A DNA stretch of 16,653 nt from JANQPA01 sp964628385 (GCA_964628385.1 CAZVOD010000093.1:1-16653), one strand, 5' to 3'. Shown: positions 1 through 7,974, counted from the stretch's first letter. Program-made: numbers and translations. The notes: generated by a model not told the origin, from the sequence alone.

Positions 1-50
1 GTTTTGAATAAAGAAAACAGGCGAGAACCAATAGACTCGAGGCCCTGGTT

Positions 51-836
51 AGCAGGCTCTCTCTCCCCCCTGATCATTTTTACAAATTCCAGCGTTGTCT
101 TTTCAATATTAGCAGACTGTCCTAGCGCTTTGATATAAGCACTACCAATAATGGCTCCGTTGGCATATTGACAAGCCGTGAAGAAAGTTTCATTACTAGA
201 AATACCAAAACCAATGAGCCTTGGGTTGTTTAGCACCATGTTGTGGATTCTGTTAAAGTAATCAATCTGCTTCTGAGAGATTTTATTTTTAGCTCCAGTG
301 ATAGAAGAGTTGGAAACCATATAAATAAATCCCTGAGTCAGGTAATCTATTTTTTTAATACGCTCCTCAGGTGTTTGAGGAGTGATCAAAAAGCTGAATG
401 CCAAACCCGCTTTTTCAACCATAGTCCGATAAAAAGTCTCATATTCATAAACCGGTAGGTCAGGGAGGATAAGGCCGTCGATTCCCACTTCTACGCATTT
501 GTCAATGAAGCGCTGCTCGCCGTACTGCATGACCAGATTGAAATATCCCATCAAAATCATGGGGACTTCAGTCTTTTCACGTACCGATTTAACCTGGTCA
601 AAGAGAATATCCAGTGTCAGCCCATTTTTGATCGCCTGCATGCCGCTAGCTTGAATAGTTGGCCCATCGGCCAATGGATCCGAATAGGGTATTCCCACTT
701 CAATCAGATCTACACCCGCCTTATCCAACGAAAGGATAATCTCTTCTGTATCCGTCAATTGAGGATAGCCCGCAGTAAAGTATACGTTGAGTATGTTCTC
801 GTTTTTTTCTGAGAACAGCTTTTGAATTCGATTCAT
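51..836 (-). CDS. trpA: Tryptophan synthase alpha chain
   Basis: I translated this frame in full: 261 residues, ATG at 836-834, TAA at 53-51, with no internal stop. TrpA is a TIM barrel that splits indole-3-glycerol phosphate into indole and glyceraldehyde 3-phosphate and channels the indole to TrpB. The signature around residues 43-59 (DLIEVGIPYSDPLADGP) carries the expected catalytic pair, Glu46 and Asp57, equivalent to Glu49 and Asp60 of the Salmonella enzyme. The loop near residue 130 reads LPDLP, and the phosphate-site segments GFGIS and GAIIGSAY are present near the C-terminus. The length is normal for the family (about 260-270). It is the last gene of the trp operon seen here, 55 bp after trpB, and only 50 bp remain before the window edge, so I cannot say whether the operon continues. 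Confidence 0.97.
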
Positions 837-891
837 GATTAATCTTTTTTTAGACTATCAAGCGCCTGCCGGACAGACAAGCGAGCATTGA

Positions 892-2079
892 CTACTTCTT
901 AAATCTGTCCAGGTACTTAATATAGGTATCCAGATCTTTATCGCCACGTCCTGAACAGTTAATAACAATGACATCGGTACTTTTGTATTCCAGTTTTTCC
1001 AGTGCATAGAAGGCATGTGCCGTTTCCAATGCCGGAATAATCCCTTCCATTCTGGCGAGGAAATAGGCTGCTTCCAGAGCTTCATCATCCGTAACGCTGA
1101 TAGCTTCCGCGCGGCCGGTTTTGATCAGATGAGCATGCAATGGGCCGATCCCCGGATAATCCAGACCGGCAGAAATAGAATAAGGCTCAACAATCTGCCC
1201 ATCTTTGGTCTGCATTAATAAGGTACGACTCCCGTGGATAATTCCTTTGGTCCCCAAAATACTTGTAGCAGCAGATTCCCCGGTATCCACACCGTGGCCG
1301 GCAGCCTCCACAGCAATTATTCTAACATTTTCTCTATTGAGGTAGTGATAATAAGTACCCGCTGCATTGCTACCGCCACCTACACAAGCCATAAGAATAT
1401 CTGGATCTTCTTTACCGGTGGCCTCTTCCAGTTGCCATTTGATCTCTTCTGACATGACAGCCTGAAAACGCGTCACCATATCTGGATAGGGATGGGGCCC
1501 TACCGCAGACCCAATGATGTAGTGCGTATCTTCTGGATTATTGATCCAATCTCTAATCGCTTCGTTAGTAGCATCTTTTAGTGTTTTACTGCCACTGGTA
1601 GCCGGGCGGACTTCCGCCCCCAACATTTTCATTCTCGCAACATTGGGTGCCTGGCGCTTAATATCCGTCTCTCCCATATAAACAATACACTGAATCCCTT
1701 TCAGAGCACAAACTGTGGCCGTAGCTACCCCATGTTGCCCTGCGCCGGTTTCAGCGATGATTCTTTGCTTACCCAGCTTTTTGGCCATCAAAATCTGACC
1801 GATGGTATTGTTAATCTTATGGGCTCCCGTGTGATTGAGGTCTTCCCTTTTTAGGTAAATACTCACATTATAGTGGTTGGAAAGACGTTCTGCCAGGTAC
1901 AACGGCGAAGGGCGTCCGACATAATCCTTGAGTAACTGCCTGAACTCCTTTTGAAACTCAGGCTCATTCATATAATCCACATATACGCGGCGCAGCTCCT
2001 CGATATTGGGATGTAACATCTCGGGAATGAAAGCACCGCCAAATTCTCCATAATACCCATGTTGATCAATGGCAATCAT
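892..2079 (-). CDS. trpB: Tryptophan synthase beta chain
   Basis: This 395-residue PLP enzyme condenses indole with serine to make tryptophan, in a complex with TrpA. The PLP-binding lysine is Lys88 in HTGAHKINN (Salmonella Lys87). The catalytic glutamate is Glu110 in AETGAGQHG (Salmonella Glu109). The phosphate-binding loop GGGSNA is at residues 234-239. The N-terminus (YYGEFGGAFIPE) and the length are those of a standard TrpB1. The ATG at 2079-2077 overlaps the TGA of trpF as ATGA, so the two genes are probably translationally coupled. The 55-bp gap to trpA is the longest within the operon and contains an imperfect GC-rich palindrome. Confidence 0.98.
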   Translation of the reverse strand: MIAIDQHGYYGEFGGAFIPEMLHPNIEELRRVYVDYMNEPEFQKEFRQLLKDYVGRPSPLYLAERLSNHYNVSIYLKREDLNHTGAHKINNTIGQILMAKKLGKQRIIAETGAGQHGVATATVCALKGIQCIVYMGETDIKRQAPNVARMKMLGAEVRPATSGSKTLKDATNEAIRDWINNPEDTHYIIGSAVGPHPYPDMVTRFQAVMSEEIKWQLEEATGKEDPDILMACVGGGSNAAGTYYHYLNRENVRIIAVEAAGHGVDTGESAATSILGTKGIIHGSRTLLMQTKDGQIVEPYSISAGLDYPGIGPLHAHLIKTGRAEAISVTDDEALEAAYFLARMEGIIPALETAHAFYALEKLEYKSTDVIVINCSGRGDKDLDTYIKYLDRFKK

Positions 2080-2747
2080 AATTCGTTATTTTCAGGTTGT
2101 TTAATTTTTTGTAGAAATAGCTCGATTCGCCTGATGTCTTTTGCTCCGGGTGTTGTCTCAAACTTGCTGTTGATATCAACGCCACTCAATTGGGGAAAAT
2201 CCAAGGCCAGGATTTCTTCTTCCATACCCAGGTCTATGCCTCCACTCAATAAAAAGGGCGTGACCCCTTGGTATTGGTTCAACACTCCCCAGTTAAAAGT
2301 AATACCATTTCCACCATACTCTTTCCCCTTTGTGTCAAAAATAAAGTAAGTACAATAAGCTGCATAAGCTTCAGTGACCCCAAAGTCAAACTCATCATCC
2401 ACTGAAAAAGCCTTAATCAGCCTGGCACTGCGAAGTGAACTGGCTTGCCATAAAAGCGATATCTCCCGGCAATATTCGGGACTTTCTGTGCCGTGCAACT
2501 GTACGTAGTCCAGCTTGTAATCGTGTACCGCGTTGAGGACAGTTTCCAATTCCGCATTGACAAATACGCCCACTCGCTTAACCTCGCCAAAGGTGTCGAG
2601 CTCCTGATCTATCCATTCATCGAGCTTTTTATCAGCCATGTAGCGGCTGGAACGGGGGTAAAAAATAAGCCCAATAAAGTCAACAGGCAGCTGAAGTAAC
2701 TCCCGGATATTGTCCGGGTCTTGCATTCCACATACTTTTACTTTCAT
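2076..2747 (-). CDS. trpF: Phosphoribosylanthranilate isomerase
   Basis: This 223-residue TIM-barrel enzyme performs the Amadori rearrangement of N-(5'-phosphoribosyl)anthranilate to CdRP. The N-terminal KVKVCGMQDPDNI contains the general-base cysteine (Cys6). The general-acid aspartate is in FDTKG (Asp138), and the phosphate-binding segments are LSGGI (167-171) and GVDINSKFE with PGAKD (189-204). The motif DYVQLHGTE at 80-88 is also typical of the family. The start overlaps the trpC stop by one base (TAATG), and its stop overlaps the trpB start by four bases. Here TrpF and TrpC are separate proteins, unlike the fused TrpCF of enterobacteria. Confidence 0.97.
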   Translation of the reverse strand: MKVKVCGMQDPDNIRELLQLPVDFIGLIFYPRSSRYMADKKLDEWIDQELDTFGEVKRVGVFVNAELETVLNAVHDYKLDYVQLHGTESPEYCREISLLWQASSLRSARLIKAFSVDDEFDFGVTEAYAAYCTYFIFDTKGKEYGGNGITFNWGVLNQYQGVTPFLLSGGIDLGMEEEILALDFPQLSGVDINSKFETTPGAKDIRRIELFLQKIKQPENNEL

Positions 2748-3562
2748 TAGGCAATGGCATTTTTATAAATTTCCTCAATATTCTTTACTCGCTTTACAAA
2801 CTCTTCGCAAGCTGCGGCCGGATCAGGAGCCGTCATAAAATGCTCACCGATCAAAAAACCCTGAAAACCTACCCGCTTGAGTTTGACAATCGTATTCGGA
2901 TCGCTAATACCACTTTCTGAAATTCGCAAAAACTGAGCAGGAATTTTATCAAACAAATCAATAGAAGTTTCAATGCTTACCGTAAAATCCTCCAAATTGC
3001 GATTGTTAACCCCAACAATATCAATATCGTCGCTTAGCTTGTCGAGCTGCTTTTCAGTGTGAATTTCCAGCAGCACCTCAAGGTCCAGTGACTTTGCAAA
3101 AGCAGCAAGCGCTTTGACCTGTTCGGCATCCAGACATTCGGCGATCAACAGAATAATATCCGCCCCCATGGAACGGGCTTCAACAATCTGATACTCATCA
3201 ATGATAAAATCTTTTTGCAGAATAGGACAAAAATTAAATTTGCGGGCCGTCTTTAAGTCCTCGGCACTACCACCAAAAAAATGCTGATCCGTCAGCACTG
3301 ATAAGCCGGAAGCTCCTGCCTGCATGTAGCCAATAGTCACCTGCTCAACGGAAGCGTAAGGACTAATGGGCCCTTTAGAAGGCGATCGCTTTTTAAACTC
3401 CGCAATAATACCAGACTTATCTTCTCTGAGCAGGTATTTCTTCATAGAGACCGAAGGCGCCTCAAAGAAAATACTCTGTTCCAGTAAACGGGCAGGATAC
3501 AGTGCTTTGGCTGACTGCACCTCCTTTTTTTTATGTGCTACTATTTTTTCAAGGATATTCAT
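2747..3562 (-). CDS. trpC: Indole-3-glycerol phosphate synthase
   Basis: This 271-residue TIM barrel converts CdRP to indole-3-glycerol phosphate with loss of CO2 and water. EFKKRSPSKG (residues 55-64) supplies the conserved Glu and Lys. QKDF contains the catalytic Lys117, LLEIH the Glu167, GVNNRNL the Asn187, and ESGI (216-219) the phosphate-binding turn. I chose the ATG at 3562, which gives MNILEKIV. An in-frame TTG nine bases upstream (3571) would add three residues, but an ATG is preferable and matches where family proteins begin. The gap to the upstream trpD is 20 bp, and the stop codon overlaps the trpF start by one base. Confidence 0.96.
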   Translation of the reverse strand: MNILEKIVAHKKKEVQSAKALYPARLLEQSIFFEAPSVSMKKYLLREDKSGIIAEFKKRSPSKGPISPYASVEQVTIGYMQAGASGLSVLTDQHFFGGSAEDLKTARKFNFCPILQKDFIIDEYQIVEARSMGADIILLIAECLDAEQVKALAAFAKSLDLEVLLEIHTEKQLDKLSDDIDIVGVNNRNLEDFTVSIETSIDLFDKIPAQFLRISESGISDPNTIVKLKRVGFQGFLIGEHFMTAPDPAAACEEFVKRVKNIEEIYKNAIA

Positions 3563-3582
3563 AGATTTCAATTTTTTGTACT

Positions 3583-4578
3583 TTAATCCTGTGTTTCCAA
3601 AAGCGTCTTAAAAGCCTTCCAGGCCCGACCGGAATCAATACTGACTCTGGCTTCGTCTACGCAATCCATCAAGGATTTTTCTGCAAAGATCGTCTGTATG
3701 GCCATCCCGGCATTAGCCAAAACCACGTGTTTTTGGGCAGGTGTAGATTCATTTTTCAAAACAGCAGTCAAGATATTTACCGCCTCCTCATTCGTCTGCC
3801 CACCGTAAAGGTCTTCGGGATTTACAGTACTCAACCCAAAATCGTTGGGTTGAAGTATGCGCTCACTTTTAGTGGTTCGGACATTTACCTTTCCCGTCAG
3901 GGATATTTCATCGTAACCGTCCAGTGCATAAATGATAGCAAATTTACGACCGCTTTGCTGCATGATATACTGGTACATCCTCGATAATTCAAGGCTGAAA
4001 GTACCAAACAACTGATTGGCTGGTTGTATGGGGTTGACCAGTGGTCCCAACATATTGAAAAAGGTTTTCATCTTCAGGTCTCTTCTTACCGGCACAACTT
4101 CTTTGAGTGCCGGATGAAACAGCGGTGCATGCAGGAAGCAGATGTTGGCCTTTTCTAGTTGTTTACGGAGAATATCCGAATTGTTAGTAAACTGATAACC
4201 TAGGTGTTGTAAAACATTGGAAGATCCCACTGACGAGGAAACGCCATAACTCCCGTGTTTGCTAACTTTATATCCTGCTCCGGCGATTACAAAAGCGGAA
4301 GTAGTCGATACATTGAAGGTGTTTTTTCCGTCCCCTCCCGTTCCAACGATATCCAGCGTTTCCACTCCATTCAAATTCATTGGTACACAAAGCTCCAATA
4401 GGGCATCTCTAAAACCTTCCAGTTCTCCCAGTGTGATGGGACGCATATTGTAGACGGTGGTGAAGCTCGCTACCTGAACGTGATTATACGCTCCTTTTGC
4501 TATATTGGTTAATATGGTTTTAGCCTCTTCTCTTGTTAGCTCCTCGTGCTCAAATAATTTTGTCAGTACTGCTTTCAT
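3583..4578 (-). CDS. trpD: Anthranilate phosphoribosyltransferase
   Basis: This 331-residue enzyme transfers phosphoribose from PRPP to anthranilate. The PRPP and phosphate loop GTGGDGKNTFNVST lies at residues 79-92. The second family motif, KHGSYGVSSSVGSSNVL (about 107-123), differs from the proteobacterial KHGNR form at the Asn and Arg positions. The Tyr there is, to my knowledge, common in Bacteroidota. An N-terminal helical dimerisation domain (residues 1-65) is followed by the nucleoside phosphorylase-like fold, with NMLGPLVNP further on. It is an unfused TrpD, with trpG encoded separately just upstream (22-bp gap). The start is the ATG at 4578. Confidence 0.97.
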   Translation of the reverse strand: MKAVLTKLFEHEELTREEAKTILTNIAKGAYNHVQVASFTTVYNMRPITLGELEGFRDALLELCVPMNLNGVETLDIVGTGGDGKNTFNVSTTSAFVIAGAGYKVSKHGSYGVSSSVGSSNVLQHLGYQFTNNSDILRKQLEKANICFLHAPLFHPALKEVVPVRRDLKMKTFFNMLGPLVNPIQPANQLFGTFSLELSRMYQYIMQQSGRKFAIIYALDGYDEISLTGKVNVRTTKSERILQPNDFGLSTVNPEDLYGGQTNEEAVNILTAVLKNESTPAQKHVVLANAGMAIQTIFAEKSLMDCVDEARVSIDSGRAWKAFKTLLETQD

Positions 4579-4600
4579 TTTTTACATTAATTCAAGTTGG

Positions 4601-5209
4601 TTAGCCCAAACTCGCAGCGGGAGCTTGTAATTTTTGGCTGCAATAGTTTAAGAAATTTTTCAACAAATCTTTACCCTGAACGGTCATTATCGATTCAGGA
4701 TGAAACTGTACGCCCCAGACATCATATTCCTGATGTTTAAAAGCCATTATCTCGCCCTGAATATCTTTGGCCGTAATTTTCAGGATATCCGGGCAACTAT
4801 TTTTGTCAACTACCCAACTATGGTATCTGCCGGCTTCAAACTGTCCGGGCATATTCTTCATCAGCACATCTTCTTTATCAATAACCTGTACCAGCGTAGA
4901 AACCCCATGGTACACTTTTTTCAGGTTTTCCAAACCAGCTCCGAACGCTTCTCCAATCGCCTGATGCCCCAGGCAGACACCAAGAATCATCTTTTCGGCG
5001 GCATATCTTTTGATCAGGGCAGGCATAATACCAGCCTGCTCCGGAATACCCGGGCCTGGAGACAAAATAATTACATCGTACGCTGCTACGGCCTCCAGTG
5101 TTATTGCATCATTTCTAAAAACATCCACTTCACGCCGGAGAATCTCCTGGATATACTGCACCAAATTGAAAGTGAAAGAATCGTAATTATCGAGAACTAA
5201 TATTTTCAT
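4601..5209 (-). CDS. trpG: Anthranilate synthase component II (glutamine amidotransferase)
   Basis: This 202-residue class I glutamine amidotransferase supplies ammonia from glutamine to TrpE. The nucleophile Cys79 sits in GVCLGHQAIGEAFGA, and the rest of the triad is His170 and Glu172 in QFHPES. The oxyanion-hole segment PGPG is at 51-54, and the N-terminus LVLDNYDSFTFNLVQY is diagnostic of the TrpG/PabA family. PabA is nearly identical in sequence, and one subunit can serve both pathways. The position directly after trpE (5 bp) and before trpD makes TrpG the right call, although dual use with a PabB elsewhere cannot be excluded. The last dozen residues, rich in Ala and Ser, are a short non-conserved tail. 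Confidence 0.96.
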   Translation of the reverse strand: MKILVLDNYDSFTFNLVQYIQEILRREVDVFRNDAITLEAVAAYDVIILSPGPGIPEQAGIMPALIKRYAAEKMILGVCLGHQAIGEAFGAGLENLKKVYHGVSTLVQVIDKEDVLMKNMPGQFEAGRYHSWVVDKNSCPDILKITAKDIQGEIMAFKHQEYDVWGVQFHPESIMTVQGKDLLKNFLNYCSQKLQAPAASLG

Positions 5210-5214
5210 TTTTG

Positions 5215-6633
5215 TCAGATTTTTTCGGCTTCTTTTAAAGCTTTGGTCAACGCCCCTAATTTGTTATTAACTTCCTGAAGCTCCTTCTCTTCCACACTAT
5301 CCACTACCACTCCTGCTCCGGCCTGGTAGAACAACGTATTATCCAGGCTCAAAAAAGAGCGTATGACGATTGCCTGGTTCATGTTTCCATTAAAATCAAT
5401 AAAACCCAGTGCGCCACCGTAAAAACTTCTATTTTGATTTTCATAATGGTCAATAAGTTCAATGGCCTTGTATTTGGGTGCCCCCGACAGGGTGCCGGCC
5501 GGAAAAGTATCGCCAAAAACTGTAACCGGATTGGTTGTCTCCCCCAGTTGCCCGTCTACCTTAGAAACCAGATGAATAACATGGCTAAAAAACTGTACCT
5601 CCTTGAGCTTCTTGACTGTTACCTCTCTGGCGTGACGCCCCAAGTCATTGCGGGCTAAATCAACCAGCATGATATGTTCGGCATTTTCCTTAGGATCTTC
5701 TGCCAACTCTCTCGCCCTTTGAGTGTCAATATCGTGATCACCACTGCGCCGATAAGTACCAGCAATCGGATTAACAGTAGCTACCCCATCATAAATCACC
5801 ATTTGGGCTTCGGGGGAAGAACCAAAGATTTTGTAACCGCCCAAATCAAAGTAGTACAAATAAGGAGAAGGATTAATGGATCGAAGTACCCTGTAAACAT
5901 TAAACTCATCGCCCTTGAATTTTTGAGCAAACTGTCGGGAAAATACAATCTGAAAAACATCGCCAATCTGGCAGTGATGTTTCCCGGCAGTTATCAGCTT
6001 CATAAACTCTTCGTCTGTTAAATTACTGGACTCCTCCCCTTCCAACTGAAAATGATGGACAAGTAACTTTTGACTCTTAATCAGCCGCTGCAACTGATCC
6101 ATGCGTGAGTCCTGGCCCGGGAGTAAATTTTCCAAAATAAATAACTCATCCTTAAAATGATTGATGGCAATCACAAAGCGATAGAGATTGTATTGCAGAT
6201 CGGGCAGGTCAAATTTCCTTTTCTGCGAGTCAAATTTAAGGGTATCAAAATACTGTACAGCATCAAAGGAAGCATGACCAAACAACCCATTATAGCCGCC
6301 GTAGGGTTGATCATATTGGATATCAAATACTGAAAAATAATTTTTGAACGCTTCCGGCACCGTATGCGTATCTATTACTTTTGATGCTTTAGCCTCGCAT
6401 CCCGGCCATTTTTGGGTGATCTCCCCATTTTGGACGGTAAAAGACCCGATTTCTTCCAGGCCGATATAGGAAAAGCAATCTTCAGCGATGCTAAAATCAT
6501 TACTTTCCAACAATACAGGAGATGAGTAATGATCCCTGACTTTCAAGTAGAGCGAAACGGGGGTAATGGTATCGGCTAGTTGCTTGTGCACTTTAACCTG
6601 TAACTGAATGCGTTGTTGAGTAGCGGTTTCCAT
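5215..6633 (-). CDS. trpE: Anthranilate synthase component I
   Basis: This chorismate-using enzyme makes anthranilate with TrpG. I take the ATG at 6633, giving 472 residues. An in-frame GTG at 6669 would begin only six bases past the attenuator T-run and would place the start in poorly conserved sequence. The LLES motif at 41-44 is the classic tryptophan feedback site. The chorismate-binding domain shows INPSPY (253-258), PIAGTYRR (289-296), LVDLARND (323-330), FPAGTLSGAPK (377-387) and GGALGFIDFNG (406-416). The usual IAGTRRR carries Tyr at the fifth position. It heads the operon and is controlled by the leader and attenuator upstream. Confidence 0.97.
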   Translation of the reverse strand: METATQQRIQLQVKVHKQLADTITPVSLYLKVRDHYSSPVLLESNDFSIAEDCFSYIGLEEIGSFTVQNGEITQKWPGCEAKASKVIDTHTVPEAFKNYFSVFDIQYDQPYGGYNGLFGHASFDAVQYFDTLKFDSQKRKFDLPDLQYNLYRFVIAINHFKDELFILENLLPGQDSRMDQLQRLIKSQKLLVHHFQLEGEESSNLTDEEFMKLITAGKHHCQIGDVFQIVFSRQFAQKFKGDEFNVYRVLRSINPSPYLYYFDLGGYKIFGSSPEAQMVIYDGVATVNPIAGTYRRSGDHDIDTQRARELAEDPKENAEHIMLVDLARNDLGRHAREVTVKKLKEVQFFSHVIHLVSKVDGQLGETTNPVTVFGDTFPAGTLSGAPKYKAIELIDHYENQNRSFYGGALGFIDFNGNMNQAIVIRSFLSLDNTLFYQAGAGVVVDSVEEKELQEVNNKLGALTKALKEAEKI

Positions 6634-6674
6634 AATTTCCTGTATTGACAATGCAAAAGTAATAAGCACAAACT

Positions 6675-6712
6675 AAAAACGGCTTGCCGGATGAACCCGA
6701 CAAGCCGTTTTT
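6675..6712 (-). terminator. trp attenuator terminator hairpin (structure 3:4)
   Basis: On the minus strand this is an intrinsic terminator 42 bp before the trpE ATG. Its arms AAAAACGGCTTG and CAAGCCGTTTTT pair over 12 perfect bases, an apical three-pair extension surrounds a short loop, and a T-run ends the 3' arm. It lies between the leader peptide stop and trpE, so it would stop transcription before the structural genes. The stem is symmetric, so it could also terminate plus-strand transcription. The apex (6688-6695) is exactly complementary to the end of the leader ORF, which makes it a conditional attenuator rather than a simple holA terminator. Confidence 0.88.
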
Positions 6713-6732
6713 ACAATCTCATGTATAGCGTG

Positions 6733-6795
6733 TCAATTCATCCGAATGTTCGAATAATTGCACCACCACCAAGAAATTGAATATTGAGTAAACAT
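6733..6795 (-). CDS. trpL: trp operon leader peptide
   Basis: This 20-residue ORF (ATG at 6795, TGA at 6735-6733) lies 162 bp upstream of the trpE start and reads MFTQYSIS, then WWW, then CNYSNIRMN. The three consecutive TGG codons (6771-6763, residues 9-11) act as a tryptophan sensor, as in enterobacterial trpL. The ORF sits between a good -7 element (6816-6823) and the terminator (6675-6712). Its 3' end contains the antiterminator segment (6737-6744), so a ribosome finishing at the stop codon would cover that segment. It has no recognisable Shine-Dalgarno sequence, as is usual in this phylum. Confidence 0.88.
   Translation of the reverse strand: MFTQYSISWWWCNYSNIRMN
6734..6760 (-). promoter_or_regulatory. 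Leader hairpin 1:2 and antiterminator segment of the trp attenuator
   Basis: Just after the Trp codons the leader RNA can fold CAAUU/AAUUG plus UUCG/CGGA around the loop AACAUU (structure 1:2). The distal arm includes CGGAUGAA (6744-6737), which is also perfectly complementary to UUCAUCCG (6695-6688) in the apex of the terminator (structure 2:3, extendable by G-U pairs). A ribosome stalled on the UGG codons would cover the proximal arm and free CGGAUGAA to pair with the terminator apex. This arrangement is read directly from the sequence; its function is inferred. Confidence 0.75.
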
Positions 6796-6815
6796 TACTG
6801 TTTTTTAATTTGCCT

Positions 6816-6823
6816 CAAATATA
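6816..6823 (-). promoter_or_regulatory. Candidate trp operon promoter (-7 element)
   Basis: The minus strand reads TATATTTG, an exact match to the Bacteroidota -7 consensus TAnnTTTG, 20 bp upstream of the leader ATG. Transcription would start about 6809, giving a leader of about 175 nt before trpE. I see no convincing -33 TTTG at the expected distance, so only half of the promoter is well supported. Confidence 0.55.
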
Positions 6824-6883
6824 ACCGACTAATTGAAAGTATGGAAGTATTCTTAATTTTTTTTTCAAAAACAGTAAAAAAGA

Positions 6884-7891
6884 TCAGTGAAGGATTTTCC
6901 AGACCATTTCTTTTAGTAGTTCTCCATCATCTTTTCCAGTGCTAATAAAGCCTACGCCTTTTGATTTGAGATCGAATTGTTTTAGGAGGTTCAGCGTTTT
7001 TTCTACTTGTGGTAGAGGATAATTTCTGGCGGCCATACGATATTCTTTCAAAAAGAAGGCAGAGCGGAGTTTTAGCGTACTTAGCAGCTCTTGTTCAGGA
7101 ACAGATTTCAGTGCATGTAGCATATAGATTTTGCTAAAGTAGTTATATAGCGCCCCCATCACTACTGGCAGTGGATTCTTTTTGGGGTTAGATTGGAAAT
7201 AGTTGACAATACGGTTGGCCTTCAGGATATCCCGTTGTGCCAACGCCCTTTGTAACTCAAAGACATTGTAGTCTTTACTGATTCCAATATTAGCTTCTAT
7301 ATGATTTTTGTCGATTCCGGTGCCTACCGGCAGATTGATAACCAGTTTTTCCAACTCATTCGCCACTTTTGACAGGTCAGTTCCTAGGTATTCAGCGATT
7401 AAATCAGCTGCATCGGGCGTGATCTTAAGCTTTTTATTTTTTAGAAAAGCCTGGATCCAATCCGGCATTTGGTTGTCGTAGAGTTTTTTTGACTCAAATA
7501 CGACGGCCTTTTTCTTCAATAATTTTCCAAAGGCAGAATTGAGATTCATTTTTTTGTGCTTATAAGCAATAAGCAGGATGGTACTCTCCGAAGGCTTTTC
7601 AATATAGCTTTTTAGATCTTTGAGCCCTTTCATCTCCTGAGCTTCTTTGATAATGACGACCTGATGTGGCGACATCATGGGGAAGCGTCGGGCTGCATCC
7701 ACGACCTGCAGGTGATCCACATCTTTACCATAAAAAACGGACTGGTTGAAAGCTTTTTCCGCTTCTTCCAGCACATGGTTCTCAATATAGGAAGTAATCA
7801 GATCGATAAAGTAAGGCTCTGTTCCGTGGAGGAAATAGATAGGTTGGTACTGTTTTTCCTTTAATTTCTTGAGGATATCCGAGTGGGTCAT
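6884..7891 (-). CDS. holA: DNA polymerase III subunit delta
   Basis: This 335-residue protein matches HolA, the clamp-loader subunit that opens the beta sliding clamp. The N-terminal YFLHGTEPYFIDL (around 18-31) is the degenerate nucleotide-binding region typical of delta. It is followed by VVIIKEAQEMK and by ILLIAYKHKKMNLNS, a conserved stretch of the AAA-like domain. The middle helical domain includes LIAEYLGTDLSKVANELEKL (about 164-183). The C-terminal collar domain holds NPLPVVMGALYNYF. The length fits the family. Its stop is 89 bp upstream of the trpL start, with no strong terminator in between except the trp attenuator itself, so some read-through into trp is possible. Confidence 0.93.
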   Translation of the reverse strand: MTHSDILKKLKEKQYQPIYFLHGTEPYFIDLITSYIENHVLEEAEKAFNQSVFYGKDVDHLQVVDAARRFPMMSPHQVVIIKEAQEMKGLKDLKSYIEKPSESTILLIAYKHKKMNLNSAFGKLLKKKAVVFESKKLYDNQMPDWIQAFLKNKKLKITPDAADLIAEYLGTDLSKVANELEKLVINLPVGTGIDKNHIEANIGISKDYNVFELQRALAQRDILKANRIVNYFQSNPKKNPLPVVMGALYNYFSKIYMLHALKSVPEQELLSTLKLRSAFFLKEYRMAARNYPLPQVEKTLNLLKQFDLKSKGVGFISTGKDDGELLKEMVWKILH

Positions 7892-7903
7892 AATTTGAAT
7901 TTT

Positions 7904-7951
7904 AGGCTTTAAGCCTAGAGCGGTAAGCCATGAATTTGTTGGTGGCTTACC
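7904..7951. repeat. Two adjacent inverted repeats between hemH and holA
   Basis: Two palindromes fill most of this 83-bp gap. One is TAGGCTTTAAGCCTA (7904-7918), with six-base arms and a 3-nt loop. The other has nine-base perfect arms, GGTAAGCCA (7922-7930) and TGGCTTACC (7943-7951), with a 12-nt loop. Neither is followed by a convincing T-run on the minus strand. They may end or stabilise the hemH message, or bind a protein. Confidence 0.6.
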
Positions 7952-7974
7952 ACTTTATTACTGATAACTTTAAT

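Noticed and set aside
1..50. Terminator after trpA
   Set aside because: Only a weak 5-bp pairing is visible and the window ends; no call possible.
3560..3571. TTG start at 3571 for trpC
   Set aside because: An ATG three codons later (3562) gives the usual N-terminus; TTG has no supporting ribosome binding site.
6654..6661. TACTTTTG on the minus strand just before trpE as a second promoter
   Set aside because: It matches the -7 consensus, but there is no -33 element at a suitable distance because the region is the attenuator, and it lies very close to the ATG.
6631..6669. GTG start at 6669 for trpE, adding 12 residues
   Set aside because: It falls immediately after the attenuator T-run and the extra residues are unlike the family N-terminus; the ATG at 6633 is better.
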